Below are positions 7,514 to 15,006 of a DNA stretch of 24,905 nucleotides, piece by piece; position 1 is the first letter of the stretch; each line of letters starts with the position of its first letter. Source of the DNA: Oscillospiraceae bacterium (GTDB lineage Bacteria; Bacillota; Clostridia; Oscillospirales; Ruminococcaceae); NCBI GenBank assembly GCA_900768995.1, contig CAAGEZ010000004.1, forward strand, positions 1 through 24,905, written 5' to 3'. The notes beneath the pieces are model-generated. The model worked only from the letters and a program-made list of their open reading frames with translations, did not search any database and was not told where the DNA came from. Position numbers and translations under genes: made by a program.

Positions 7514-7845
7514 ATGAAGAAACCTTATATCATCTGTCATATGATGACATCTCTTGACGGTCGTATCGACTGCGCAATGACTTCTCAGCTCAAAGGGGTT
7601 GATGATTACTATAAGACCCTTGATATGCTGAACGTGCCCACCACCGTCAGCGGCAGAGTTACCGCAGAGTTGGAAATGGCTTTGCCAGGTGCATTTGCAT
7701 CAGTCGTAAAAACCTGTGGAAAGATGCCTCGGGAATGGATAAGCCTTATCTTATCATAACCTCTGAGCAGATCTCAACGGAATACCTCGATTATCTTGAC
7801 GGGCAGCACATTTCCTGGATAGCAGTGGGAAAGGAGGGAACATAA
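7514..7845 (+). pseudogene. Decayed RibD-like (DHFR-fold) reductase gene
   Basis: The first frame reads MKKPYIICHMMTSLDGRID, then TTVSGRVTAELEMALPGAF, the beginning of a RibD C-terminal/dihydrofolate-reductase-like protein. After about residue 62 it leaves the family and stops at 7759. The family pattern resumes in another frame from about 7705 with LWKDASGMDKPYLIITSEQ, then LDYLDGQHISWIAVGKE, and stops at 7845. So the gene has an internal deletion of roughly 30 codons, a frameshift, and loss of the C-terminal half, since relatives have about 230 residues. A good AAAGGACG ribosome binding site and the MerR-type promoter remain. Its last bases now carry the ribosome binding site for merR. Translation of the fragment is possible but an active reductase is not expected. 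Confidence 0.8.
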
Positions 7846-8253
7846 GTGACCATAAAGGAAGTAAGCGACAAATTCGGCATATCCACCGACACCCTAAGAT
7901 ATTATGAGCGTGTGGGAATGATACCGCCCGTTACAAGGACATCAGGCGGAATACGGAATTATACCGACACTGACATAAGCTGGGTGGAGCTTGCTCTTTG
8001 TATGAGGAGCGCAGGTCTGCCCATAGAAGCGATGATAGAGTATGTCAAGCTTTATCGTGAGGGCGATTCCACTATTCCCGCAAGATTACAGCTTCTTATC
8101 GAGCAGAGGAACTTTCTTCTTGAACAGAAAGCACAGATAGAATCCACTCTTGAAAGACTTGATTACAAAATATCCCGCTACGAGGAGGCCGTTAAAACAG
8201 GCAAACTTGTGTGGGACGATGATAAAAAATGCAAATATAACGGAGGTAATTAA
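7846..8253 (+). CDS. MerR-family transcriptional regulator, AdhR/NmlR type
   Basis: A 135-residue regulator whose N-terminal winged helix (MTIKEVSDKFGISTDTLRYYERVGMIPP) is followed by a coiled-coil dimerisation helix (about 83-115). It is closely similar in layout to Bacillus subtilis AdhR, a sensor of formaldehyde and methylglyoxal. The sensor cysteine Cys52 in LALCMRSAGL is conserved. A second cysteine lies near the C-terminus (DDKKCKY). The start is GTG, directly after the TAA of the preceding pseudogene, with AAGGAGG 8 bases upstream. The stop is 1 base before the next ATG, so merR and the DXS-like gene are translationally coupled. The palindrome at 7438-7457 is its probable binding site. 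The inducing molecule is inferred, not shown. Confidence 0.92.
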   Translation: MTIKEVSDKFGISTDTLRYYERVGMIPPVTRTSGGIRNYTDTDISWVELALCMRSAGLPIEAMIEYVKLYREGDSTIPARLQLLIEQRNFLLEQKAQIESTLERLDYKISRYEEAVKTGKLVWDDDKKCKYNGGN

Positions 8254-8254
8254 A

Positions 8255-10006
8255 ATGTATCTTGAAAAAATAAACACCCCTGATGATGTAAAAAAGCTTA
8301 GTACCGAGGAACTCAAAGCTCTTGCCGCAGAAATGAGAACGGCTCTCCTTTTCAGACTCAGCAAGCACGGCGGACATTTCGGCCCCAATTTCGGTATGGT
8401 CGAAGCTACGATAGCTCTTCACTATGTTTTCAACTCGCCTGTTGATAAGATAGTTTACGATGTTTCCCACCAGAGCTACTGCCACAAGATGCTCACAGGC
8501 AGAAAGGACGCTTATCTCTATGAGGAGCATTTTGACGATGTTTCGGGTTACAGCAATCCCGAAGAGAGCGAGCACGATTTTTTCAATATCGGTCATACCT
8601 CTACTTCAATAAGCCTTGCTTCGGGTCTTGCAAAGGCAAGAGACCTGAAAGGCGAGAGCGGAAATGTTATCGCAGTTATCGGCGACGGATCACTCAGCGG
8701 CGGTGAAGCCCTTGAAGGACTTGATTTTGCAGGCGAAATGGACAGCAATTTTATCATCGTGATAAACGACAATGATATGTCCATTGCCGAGAATCACGGC
8801 GGTATGTATAAAAATCTCAGGCTCCTGAGGGAAACCGACGGCAAGGCTGAATGCAACCTCTTCAAGGCAATGGGTCTTGATTATGTTTATGTGGGCAACG
8901 GCAATGACGTAACAGCCCTTATCTCCGCCTTTGAAAGAGTAAAGGACAGCAAGAAGCCTGTTGCGGTGCATATCGTTACCGAAAAGGGTATGGGCTATGA
9001 GCTTGCTGAGAAAAACAAGGAGCAGTGGCACTGGTGTATGCCCTTTGACCCTGCAACAGGTAAGTCAACAGTTAATTTCAGCGGCGAGGATTACGGCACT
9101 ATCACAGGCAAGCTCGTTATGGACAAGATAAAGTCCGATAACAAGGTGTGCGCAATAACCTCCGCAACCCCCGCAGTATTCGGCTTTACAGCTGACAAAA
9201 GAAAAGAAGCAGGCAAGCAGTTTATCGACGTTGGAATTGCCGAGGAGCAGGCTGCCGCAATGGCTTCCGGTATCGCAAAGAACGGCGGCAAGCCTTTCTA
9301 CGGTGTTTACAGCACCTTTATCCAGCGTACCTATGACCAGCTCTCGCAGGATATCTGCATAAACAACACCCCTGTTGCCATAGCGGTTTTCGCAGCTTCC
9401 GTCTACGGTATGAACGATGTAACTCACCTCGGAATTTACGATATCCCTATGATGTCAAATATTCCCAACCTTGTTTATATTGCTCCCTACACCAAGGAGG
9501 AATATATCGCCGCTCTTGACTGGGCAATTGAGCAGAATGAGCACCCCGTTGCCGTAAGAGTTCCCGCAGCTGTGGTTTCCGACGGCAAAAAGGTCACAAA
9601 GGATTTCAGCAAGCTCAATGTCTATGAGATGACACAAAAGGGCAGCAAGGTCGCAGTAATTGCCCTTGGTTCGTTCTACGGTCTCGGTGAGCAGGCTGCA
9701 AAGGAAATTGAGAGCAGAACAGGCGTAAAGCCCACTCTCATCAATCCCTATTATATCACCGGTGTCGACACTGAAATGCTTGAAAGCCTCAAGGCTGACC
9801 ATTCCGTTGTCATCACTCTCGAGGACGGCGTTCTTGACGGCGGCTTCGGTGAAAAGATAGCACGCTTCTACGGCAGCTCCGATGTAAAGGTTCTGAACTA
9901 TGGACTTAAAAAGGATTTCCTTGACAGATACGATGCAGCTGACGTCATGAAGGAAAACCGCCTTACACCTGAGCTTATTGCCGAGGACGCAGCAGCACTT
10001 CTCTGA
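8255..10006 (+). CDS. DXS-like thiamine-diphosphate enzyme (1-deoxyxylulose-5-phosphate synthase family)
   Basis: A 583-residue protein of the DXS family, which condenses pyruvate with glyceraldehyde 3-phosphate to 1-deoxyxylulose 5-phosphate for isoprenoids, thiamine and pyridoxal. It is shorter than the usual 620 or so. Visible are HQSYCHKMLTGR (72-83), GHTSTSIS (113-120), the ThDP motif GDGSLSGGEALEG (143-155) ending at NDND (171-174), the presumed cofactor-activating Glu330 in GIAEEQA (canonical DXS has AEQHA), and DVTHLGIYD with His391. The C-terminal domain contains LEDGVLDGGFGEKIA. The start is the ATG at 8255 after GGAGG, not the upstream in-frame ATG inside merR. Regulation by an AdhR-type MerR is unusual for a housekeeping dxs, so this may be a second, specialised copy. 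Whether it makes DXP is not settled by sequence. Confidence 0.85.
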   Translation: MYLEKINTPDDVKKLSTEELKALAAEMRTALLFRLSKHGGHFGPNFGMVEATIALHYVFNSPVDKIVYDVSHQSYCHKMLTGRKDAYLYEEHFDDVSGYSNPEESEHDFFNIGHTSTSISLASGLAKARDLKGESGNVIAVIGDGSLSGGEALEGLDFAGEMDSNFIIVINDNDMSIAENHGGMYKNLRLLRETDGKAECNLFKAMGLDYVYVGNGNDVTALISAFERVKDSKKPVAVHIVTEKGMGYELAEKNKEQWHWCMPFDPATGKSTVNFSGEDYGTITGKLVMDKIKSDNKVCAITSATPAVFGFTADKRKEAGKQFIDVGIAEEQAAAMASGIAKNGGKPFYGVYSTFIQRTYDQLSQDICINNTPVAIAVFAASVYGMNDVTHLGIYDIPMMSNIPNLVYIAPYTKEEYIAALDWAIEQNEHPVAVRVPAAVVSDGKKVTKDFSKLNVYEMTQKGSKVAVIALGSFYGLGEQAAKEIESRTGVKPTLINPYYITGVDTEMLESLKADHSVVITLEDGVLDGGFGEKIARFYGSSDVKVLNYGLKKDFLDRYDAADVMKENRLTPELIAEDAAALL

Positions 10007-10025
10007 TAATGAATTAAAATAAATT

Positions 10026-10062
10026 AAGCGGAAGTACCCAAAAATTAGGGATATTTCCGCTT
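10026..10062 (+). other. Hairpin after the DXS-like gene
   Basis: AAGCGGAA (10026-10033) pairs with TTCCGCTT (10055-10062), with a further inner TACCC/GGG-TA pairing. No T run follows, so it is at best a weak terminator or a 3'-end stabiliser. It lies between the DXS-like stop and the flavodoxin-type remnant. Confidence 0.45.
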
Positions 10063-10070
10063 GTGCATTC

Positions 10071-10216
10071 GATGATGGTGTGAATGAGCTTGATCCACAT
10101 AACTGCAAACAATGAGAACTCTCGGACAAAATATGGCGTGGTTCATACAGCACACCGCCGACAGATCGGATTATCCCGTTCACGAAAGCTTCTCACGCAC
10201 AAACTTTATAAGATAA
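10071..10216 (+). pseudogene. C-terminal remnant of a flavodoxin/FMN-reductase-type gene
   Basis: Two overlapping frames give pieces of one protein end. Frame one from 10071 reads DDGVNELDPHN. A shifted frame from 10103 reads LQTMRTLGQNMAWFI and later SRTNFIR before TAA at 10214-10216. From memory, clostridial flavodoxin-like NAD(P)H oxidoreductases end with a similar LQTMRTLG-x-NMAW segment and a final TNFIR. The rest of the gene, at least 130 codons, is gone, and a frameshift lies near 10100. A strong terminator follows 2 bases later, which fits a former last gene of the merR operon. Recognition rests on a short stretch. Confidence 0.6.
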
Positions 10217-10217
10217 C

Positions 10218-10262
10218 ATAAAGCCCGCAGCTTCTGACAACTGCGGGCTTTATGTTTATATA
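10218..10262. terminator. Terminator ending the merR-dxs operon, possibly bidirectional
   Basis: ATAAAGCCCGCAG (10218-10230) and CTGCGGGCTTTAT (10241-10253) form a perfect 13-bp stem with a 10-base loop, T-rich on the plus side. The minus-strand gene stopping at 10281 reads into the same hairpin, where the stem ends in A-T pairs, so it may serve both directions. Confidence 0.85.
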
Positions 10263-10280
10263 AAACAGGGGAGAGCAAAA

Positions 10281-10958
10281 TTAATATTCAACCATTGTCA
10301 TAGCTTCGCAGAACGAAATGCCGTTTCTCATAAATCTTCTGAGAAGGCTGAATGCCTTAACAGAGGGCATATTGTCCTTTGCGGCTTCTGTGATGTCAGC
10401 GTACTTGCAGCCAAGCTCATCAGCCATTTTTTCAAGCTGAGCATTGAACTCTGCGGGCTGAATGCCGTTTGCATTCTCGCATACGGAAACAAGTACAACG
10501 TCGCTGAAACGATTTCTCTTCTTGATGTCCTTAACAAGAGCAGTGTACTCCTTGATAAGCTCAGGAACGGACTTGAAACCTCTTTCAAGATCGGTCTCAC
10601 CAAGCTGGAGAATGATCTTTGCAGGCTCAAGAGTCTGAGCACAGGCTGCGAAGAGCTCCTTTGCATCAGCTATTGAAAGGTCTGTGAAGCTGCGGTTGTA
10701 AACATTGTAATCAAGCTCGAAGGACTGAACGAGCTCGCCTACGGGCATTTCCTTTGCAAAGGTAGAACCCATAATTACAACGCCGTTTTCTTCCAGGTTT
10801 TTCTCAGCGATATCGTTGAGCTCCATATATTCCTCAGCTTCTCTTTCATAAACCTGAGAGATAGAAGCCATTGCAGCTGCTGTGCTGTCATTGCCGATGA
10901 ATGTAACTCTTCCGTTTCCAACATTAGAGATATAAGACTTTTTTACAGCGTTTTCCAT
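10281..10958 (-). CDS. Degenerate SGNH-like protein of unknown function
   Basis: A 225-residue cytoplasmic protein with no signal peptide. Its middle resembles an SGNH/GDSL hydrolase: VVIMGSTFAKEMPVGEL (about 60-76) takes the place of the GDS block, and KIILQLGETDLERG takes the place of the GxND block. The block-I Asp and the GxND Asn are replaced, and no terminal DxxH is present. Catalysis by the usual triad is therefore unlikely. It may be a binding or regulatory protein, or a divergent enzyme. AAGGAGGAT lies 7 bases before the ATG. It is downstream of the PQ-loop gene with a 44-base gap and no terminator between, so the two form an operon. Confidence 0.72.
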   Translation of the reverse strand: MENAVKKSYISNVGNGRVTFIGNDSTAAAMASISQVYEREAEEYMELNDIAEKNLEENGVVIMGSTFAKEMPVGELVQSFELDYNVYNRSFTDLSIADAKELFAACAQTLEPAKIILQLGETDLERGFKSVPELIKEYTALVKDIKKRNRFSDVVLVSVCENANGIQPAEFNAQLEKMADELGCKYADITEAAKDNMPSVKAFSLLRRFMRNGISFCEAMTMVEY

Positions 10959-11002
10959 AATGATATCCTCCTTGAAAATGACCTTGAAGTTTGTGTGATT
11001 GA

Positions 11003-11344
11003 TTATTCAGTAACGGGTGCAAGCTTAACAGCTGTTGACTTCTTGTCGAGCATTCTGTTTCTGAAGTAGATCGCAATTCCTGTTGTTACCATTGCAATGT
11101 TAAGAACATAGAAGAACATTACATACCAGTGAACTGTCTCGTACCAAGGCTGAGGAGCATTTGCGTGGATAAGAACGAACTTGCCGACAAAAGCAAAGAC
11201 ATAACCGATCCAGATGAAGAAGTAGAAAGGGAGGCTGATGCCCTTGGCGGAACGTGATCTCCACGCCTTTATTATGTTAAGGGGCCATGAGATTCCGAAA
11301 CATACGACCATCATCATTTCCATAAGGCTTGCAAAAGTATTCAT
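11003..11344 (-). CDS. PQ-loop/SemiSWEET-like small membrane protein
   Basis: A 113-residue protein with three predicted membrane helices at about 4-24, 38-60 and 72-94. The segment GISWPLNIIKAWRSRSAKGIS has the proline kink and following basic/KGIS pattern of PQ-loop repeats. A three-helix unit is what bacterial SemiSWEET sugar transporters have, and they work as dimers. Substrate is unknown, and relatives with this PLN variant may not be sugar transporters at all. AAGGA lies about 12 bases before the ATG. It is the first gene of a two-gene operon with the SGNH-like protein and diverges from the sensor kinase gene. Confidence 0.75.
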   Translation of the reverse strand: MNTFASLMEMMMVVCFGISWPLNIIKAWRSRSAKGISLPFYFFIWIGYVFAFVGKFVLIHANAPQPWYETVHWYVMFFYVLNIAMVTTGIAIYFRNRMLDKKSTAVKLAPVTE

Positions 11345-11385
11345 TGTTTAATCTATCCTTTCGATCTTTGTTGTTTGTTGATTAT

Positions 11386-11414
11386 ATTATAAATCCAAGG
11401 CACTATAAAATCAA
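11386..11414 (-). promoter_or_regulatory. Promoter of the PQ-loop/SGNH-like operon
   Basis: On the minus strand TTGATT (11409-11414), 17 bases, TATAAT (11386-11391), placed 42 bases upstream of the PQ-loop ATG. It shares the 280-base divergent intergenic region with the sensor kinase. Confidence 0.78.
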
Positions 11415-11587
11415 TCATACGAAACTAATCTGCGCATTTAATGGATACACCGTTTAAAAAAGTTAAAAAAGAATATGTGACCCAAATGGCTATAATTGGA
11501 CGATTATTAAATATTCACCGCCATTTTCATTACTTTCAAAAGTCATATTATTTTTCACTTGCCCTTTTCAAAACACCTTTTTTATGT

Positions 11588-11593
11588 TATAAT
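11588..11593 (+). promoter_or_regulatory. Probable -10 box of the sensor kinase operon
   Basis: TATAAT at 11588-11593 lies 31 bases before the TTG start. The best -35 at 17 bases, TTTTCA (11565-11570), is poor, which suits a promoter that needs an activator. Otherwise I see nothing definite in 11415-11587. Confidence 0.5.
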
Positions 11594-11624
11594 AATTACA
11601 TTAATGCAAAAGGGGTGCAAAAAT

Positions 11625-13253
11625 TTGAAAAAAATGTCTCATCAGAGACGGTCTGCGGGCAGTATTCAGCGTGAAATTCTTGATACACAGCTTATCATTG
11701 TCACCGTTATGACCGTGCTTATTTCGATAATAAGCATATTTGTAAGTATCGACACCGACAAAAAGCGGCTTGACCAGAACCTTGAAAACATCGCTCAGGC
11801 AGTGGCGCAGTCACAGATAGTAAGGGAAAGGCTGACACCCAATGCCGCAAGTGATGATAATATGGTAGGGACATATCTTGACTCGCTGAAAAGCTCCCTT
11901 ACAAATATCGACGTTATCTCAGTCATCGCCCTTGATAACGAGCGCATCTATCACACCAACCACGAGCTTATCAGCACGCAGTATGACGGCACTATCCCCG
12001 ATTTCACTGACAGCGACATATTCTATGTGACCTCGGATATAGGTCCTTCGGGAGCACAGCGCCGTGCATATGCCGCTATATACGATAATGACGGAAAATA
12101 TGCGGGCTTTGTCCTTGCCGTTATGCTTACCCAGAATATCCACAAGACCGTTATCAGCATAATCATAATACATATAGTCTGTGCCGCAGCGGTAATAACC
12201 CTTGCCGCCGCCCTTTCAAGAAAGCTTTCCGACAGGATAAAGCGGATTTTGAAAGGCTATGAGCCTGACATTTTCAGCGCAATGTTCACCGTCCGTGACA
12301 ATGTTCTTGAATCCCTTGAAGAGGGTGTCCTTGCGTTCGGCAACGACGGCGGCATTATTTACATAAACTGCGCCGCCAAAAAGATGCTTGGGATCAATGA
12401 TGATAAGGCGCTGACAAATGTTTCCGATGTGATTCCTGAAATTCAGCTTGATAAGATGATGTCACAGGGTGAAAAAAGTCTCGGTCTGTCTCTGCATTCC
12501 GATGGCGGCTCGGACATTTTAGCCGACCTTATCCCTATAACCGAACAGGATAATGTGACCGGCGGACTTTGTATTCTCCGTGACCGAACAGAGTTCACAA
12601 AGCTTATGGAGGACCTTTCGGGAGTGAAATATCTGGTGGAATCAATGCGTGCAAACAATCACGATTTCATCAACAAGCTCCACGTTATCCTCGGACTTAT
12701 CCAGATGAACAGAACAAGCGAAGCCTGCGAGTATATCACCAATGTTACATCTATCCAGCAGACCGTTATCCACGGTATTATGAAAAATATTGATGACCCC
12801 TCGGTTGCCGCACTGCTTATCGGAAAATATGCAAGAGCCGCAGAGCTGAATATAAAATTCTCACTGGAGGGCGGCAGCAGGCTTTCAAGGAATGATATCT
12901 CTCTTCCCTCGGGCGACCTTATCACTATAATCGGCAATCTTACGGAAAATGCAATGGACTCTCTTAATGAAAAGAACGAGCAGCCCAAGGAGCTTACCGT
13001 GGGAATTTTCACCAAGCCCCATGCAATGATAATCACCGTCGATGACACGGGAAAGGGCATTTCCCCCGAAAATATCAAGAAGATATACGATTACGGCTTC
13101 TCCACCAAGGGCGAGGGCAGGGGAACGGGACTTCACCTTATAAAAGAGCTTATCGAAAAATACGGCGGCACAATATCCCTTGAATCCGAAGAGGGTGAGG
13201 GCACGTCATTCACCGTCACCCTGACAGACGAAGGAGGAAAAAGCAATGTATGA
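11625..13253 (+). CDS. Sensor histidine kinase, DcuS/CitA type
   Basis: A 542-residue membrane kinase. Transmembrane helices at about 22-41 and 174-196 enclose an extracytoplasmic PAS/Cache-like sensor domain of about 130 residues. A cytoplasmic PAS domain follows (VLESLEEGVLAFGNDGGIIY), then the short Spo0B-like dimerisation helix with phospho-acceptor His346 in RANNHDFINKLH, and an ATPase domain with N box (NLTENAMDSL), DDTGKGIS, and the GFSTKGEGRGTGLHL loop. This layout is that of the C4-dicarboxylate/citrate sensors. The start is TTG, 8 bases after AAGGGGTG. Upstream in-frame ATGs lack such a site. It overlaps the regulator gene by 8 bases. The ligand is unknown, and no dicarboxylate transporter is near. 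Confidence 0.9.
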   Translation: MKKMSHQRRSAGSIQREILDTQLIIVTVMTVLISIISIFVSIDTDKKRLDQNLENIAQAVAQSQIVRERLTPNAASDDNMVGTYLDSLKSSLTNIDVISVIALDNERIYHTNHELISTQYDGTIPDFTDSDIFYVTSDIGPSGAQRRAYAAIYDNDGKYAGFVLAVMLTQNIHKTVISIIIIHIVCAAAVITLAAALSRKLSDRIKRILKGYEPDIFSAMFTVRDNVLESLEEGVLAFGNDGGIIYINCAAKKMLGINDDKALTNVSDVIPEIQLDKMMSQGEKSLGLSLHSDGGSDILADLIPITEQDNVTGGLCILRDRTEFTKLMEDLSGVKYLVESMRANNHDFINKLHVILGLIQMNRTSEACEYITNVTSIQQTVIHGIMKNIDDPSVAALLIGKYARAAELNIKFSLEGGSRLSRNDISLPSGDLITIIGNLTENAMDSLNEKNEQPKELTVGIFTKPHAMIITVDDTGKGISPENIKKIYDYGFSTKGEGRGTGLHLIKELIEKYGGTISLESEEGEGTSFTVTLTDEGGKSNV

Positions 13254-13920
13254 AGTTGTTATCATTGAAGATGACCCTATGGTGGCGATGATAAACAAGC
13301 AGTATGTTACGGAAAACAAGCATTTCCACGTCGCCGCAGTATGCCGTGACGGAAGCAGTGCTCTTGAATATCTTGCATCGCACACAGTCCAGCTTGTTAT
13401 CCTTGACGTTTATATGCCAAAGATGAACGGCATCGAGGTTCTCAGAAAGATACGTGAAAAAAATCTGCCTCTGTCGGTGATAATGGTCACAGCCGCAAAT
13501 GACAGCGCCGCCATTGAAGAAGCTGTCCGTCTCGGCGTTGTGGATTACCTTATAAAACCGTTTTCGGGGGCAAGATTTCAGCAGGCTCTTGAAAAATTTC
13601 TTAGCAGACAGGACGCTTTCCACGACCTTGAATCCTTTAGTCAGCAGCATATCGATGCAATTTTAAGCAGCGGCTCCTCCAAAACCATTGAGCAGCTCCC
13701 CAAGGGCATACAGGATCAGACACTGGAGACCGTCCGTAACTTCCTTGAACGAAACCCAGATACGGAGTTCACGGGTGAGGAAATTGCCGATAAGGTGGGA
13801 CTTTCGAGAGTCACCGTCCGAAGATATATGAATTTTCTCCTTGAAAAAGGGGAGATATCGGGAAATATGAATTATGAAACAGGCGGCCGCCCCTGTATGC
13901 TGTATCGTGTGAATAAATAA
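13246..13920 (+). CDS. Response regulator, DcuR/CitB type
   Basis: A 224-residue partner of the kinase. The receiver domain (1-120) has the acidic pair in IIEDDP, phospho-acceptor Asp54 in LDVYMPKMNG and the conserved Lys104 in YLIKPF. A linker leads to a C-terminal helix-turn-helix (TGEEIADKVGLSRVTVRRYMNFL, near 180-202) with the GGRPCMLYRV ending of CitB/DcuR proteins. GAAGGAGG precedes the ATG inside the kinase gene. It should bind target promoters when phosphorylated. The targets are not evident here, although the divergent PQ-loop operon shares its upstream region. Confidence 0.92.
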   Translation: MYEVVIIEDDPMVAMINKQYVTENKHFHVAAVCRDGSSALEYLASHTVQLVILDVYMPKMNGIEVLRKIREKNLPLSVIMVTAANDSAAIEEAVRLGVVDYLIKPFSGARFQQALEKFLSRQDAFHDLESFSQQHIDAILSSGSSKTIEQLPKGIQDQTLETVRNFLERNPDTEFTGEEIADKVGLSRVTVRRYMNFLLEKGEISGNMNYETGGRPCMLYRVNK

Positions 13921-13960
13921 ACTCCGCAATCCATATCAAGCATTTTCTCCGAATATGCGA

Positions 13961-13966
13961 TATAAT
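13961..13966 (+). promoter_or_regulatory. Probable -10 box of the AraC-type gene
   Basis: TATAAT at 13961-13966 lies 30 bases before the chosen start, with no good -35 at 16-18 bases. Read-through from the response regulator gene, 76 bases upstream, is also possible because no terminator separates them. Confidence 0.45.
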
Positions 13967-13996
13967 TATATAAAGCAGCTGAAAGGGGCAATGGAT

Positions 13997-14965
13997 ATGA
14001 GTGAGTGGTACAAATTGGTTCAGGCGATAGTTGAAGAGGTCGATGAATGCATAAAAAGCGGAGATGATGAAGCGCTGACCCTTTCGTCGCTTTCAAAAAA
14101 GCTGGGCTATTCCGAGTATTATCTTTCCCGAAAATTCAGAGAGATCTCGGGAATGCATTTTCGGGATTATCTCAGATACCGCTCCCTTGCTTTTGCCTTA
14201 AAGGACGTGAGGGACACCCGAAAAGGGCTTCTTGATATCGCTGTTGCCCACGGCTTTTCAAGCCACGAAGCATTTTCACGGGCATTCAGGGAAGCCTATG
14301 GCATAACTCCCAGCGAGTACAGAAGCAAGCCTGTCCCTGTTGTCCTGCGCACTGTCATCAAGCCCTTTGACTGCTACCTAATAAGCACAGGAGGAACATA
14401 TATGGCAGAGACAAATGATGTAAAGGTTTATTTCGTAACGATCCCCGCTCACAAATATCTGCATATCAGAAATTATGAGAGCATTGGCTACTGGGATTTC
14501 TGGGATAAGCAGAGCAAAATTCCGGGGCAGGACTGTGAAACTATCTGCGGACTTCTGGACAGCATCAAGGGCAAGCTTGACGATATGGGCGGTACTGAAT
14601 GCAATGCAGGCAGCGGTCAGCTTATGGCATTTATCAACGAGCCTACAGGCAGGATATGCAGCTGGGGGATACCTCTTGCGGAGAGCTACGGCGTGAGACT
14701 TCCTGCGGATTACAGCGGTGAGATACCGGAGCAAATGCAGATAATGGACGTTCCCGAGGGAGAGTATATCGTTTTTGAGCACGGCCCCTTTGATTTTTCA
14801 CAAAATCAGACCGTCGAGCAGAAAATAGAACAGGCGATGAAAGATTTTGACTATGCCGCATCGGGCTATGAGCTTGACACTTCGCAGTGCAGAGTGTTTT
14901 ATTTCTATCACGACTGTGAACGTTTCTGGAAATACGTAAGACCCGTAAAAAGAATAAGCCAATAA
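13997..14965 (+). CDS. AraC-family regulator with GyrI-like effector domain
   Basis: A 322-residue protein. The N-terminal half (about 1-110) is the double helix-turn-helix: ALTLSSLSKKLGYSEYYLSRKFREISG and IAVAHGFSSHEAFSRAFREAYGITPSEYR. From about 135 a GyrI-like/Rob-type small-molecule domain follows, with FVTIPAHKYLHIRNYES, YGVRLPADYSGEIPEQ and VPEGEYIVFEHGPF. Such proteins sense hydrophobic or amphipathic compounds. The ATG at 13997 is 8 bases after AAGGGG. The ATG at 13991 would be too close and the long frame from 13955 overlaps the likely -10 box. The gene ends in a strong bidirectional terminator. It does not obviously control a neighbour. Confidence 0.9.
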   Translation: MSEWYKLVQAIVEEVDECIKSGDDEALTLSSLSKKLGYSEYYLSRKFREISGMHFRDYLRYRSLAFALKDVRDTRKGLLDIAVAHGFSSHEAFSRAFREAYGITPSEYRSKPVPVVLRTVIKPFDCYLISTGGTYMAETNDVKVYFVTIPAHKYLHIRNYESIGYWDFWDKQSKIPGQDCETICGLLDSIKGKLDDMGGTECNAGSGQLMAFINEPTGRICSWGIPLAESYGVRLPADYSGEIPEQMQIMDVPEGEYIVFEHGPFDFSQNQTVEQKIEQAMKDFDYAASGYELDTSQCRVFYFYHDCERFWKYVRPVKRISQ

Positions 14966-15006
14966 AAAAATCCTGTTCACTTGAAATCAAGTGAGCAGGA
15001 TTTTTT
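14965..15006. terminator. Bidirectional terminator between convergent genes
   Basis: AAAAAATCCTGTTCACTTGA (14965-14984) and its partner at 14987-15006 form a 20-bp stem with one wobble. A run on one side and T run on the other make it work on both strands. It overlaps the stop codons of the AraC-type gene and of the membrane protein at 15005. Confidence 0.95.

Noticed and set aside
8150..8254. N-terminal extension of the DXS-like protein inside merR
   Set aside because: The ATG at 8255 has GGAGG at proper distance and gives the family N-terminus MYLEKINTP. The extension is merR sequence in another frame.
10026..10062. Hairpin after the DXS-like gene as a rho-independent terminator
   Set aside because: No T run follows. 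The perfect stem at 10218-10253 is a better terminator.
9455..10183. Open frame of 242 codons on the minus strand over the end of the DXS-like gene
   Set aside because: Antisense shadow of the DXS-like gene with no ribosome binding site or family resemblance.
11559..11624. Longer N-terminus of the sensor kinase
   Set aside because: It overlaps the likely -10 box, and the TTG at 11625 follows AAGGGGTG at good spacing.
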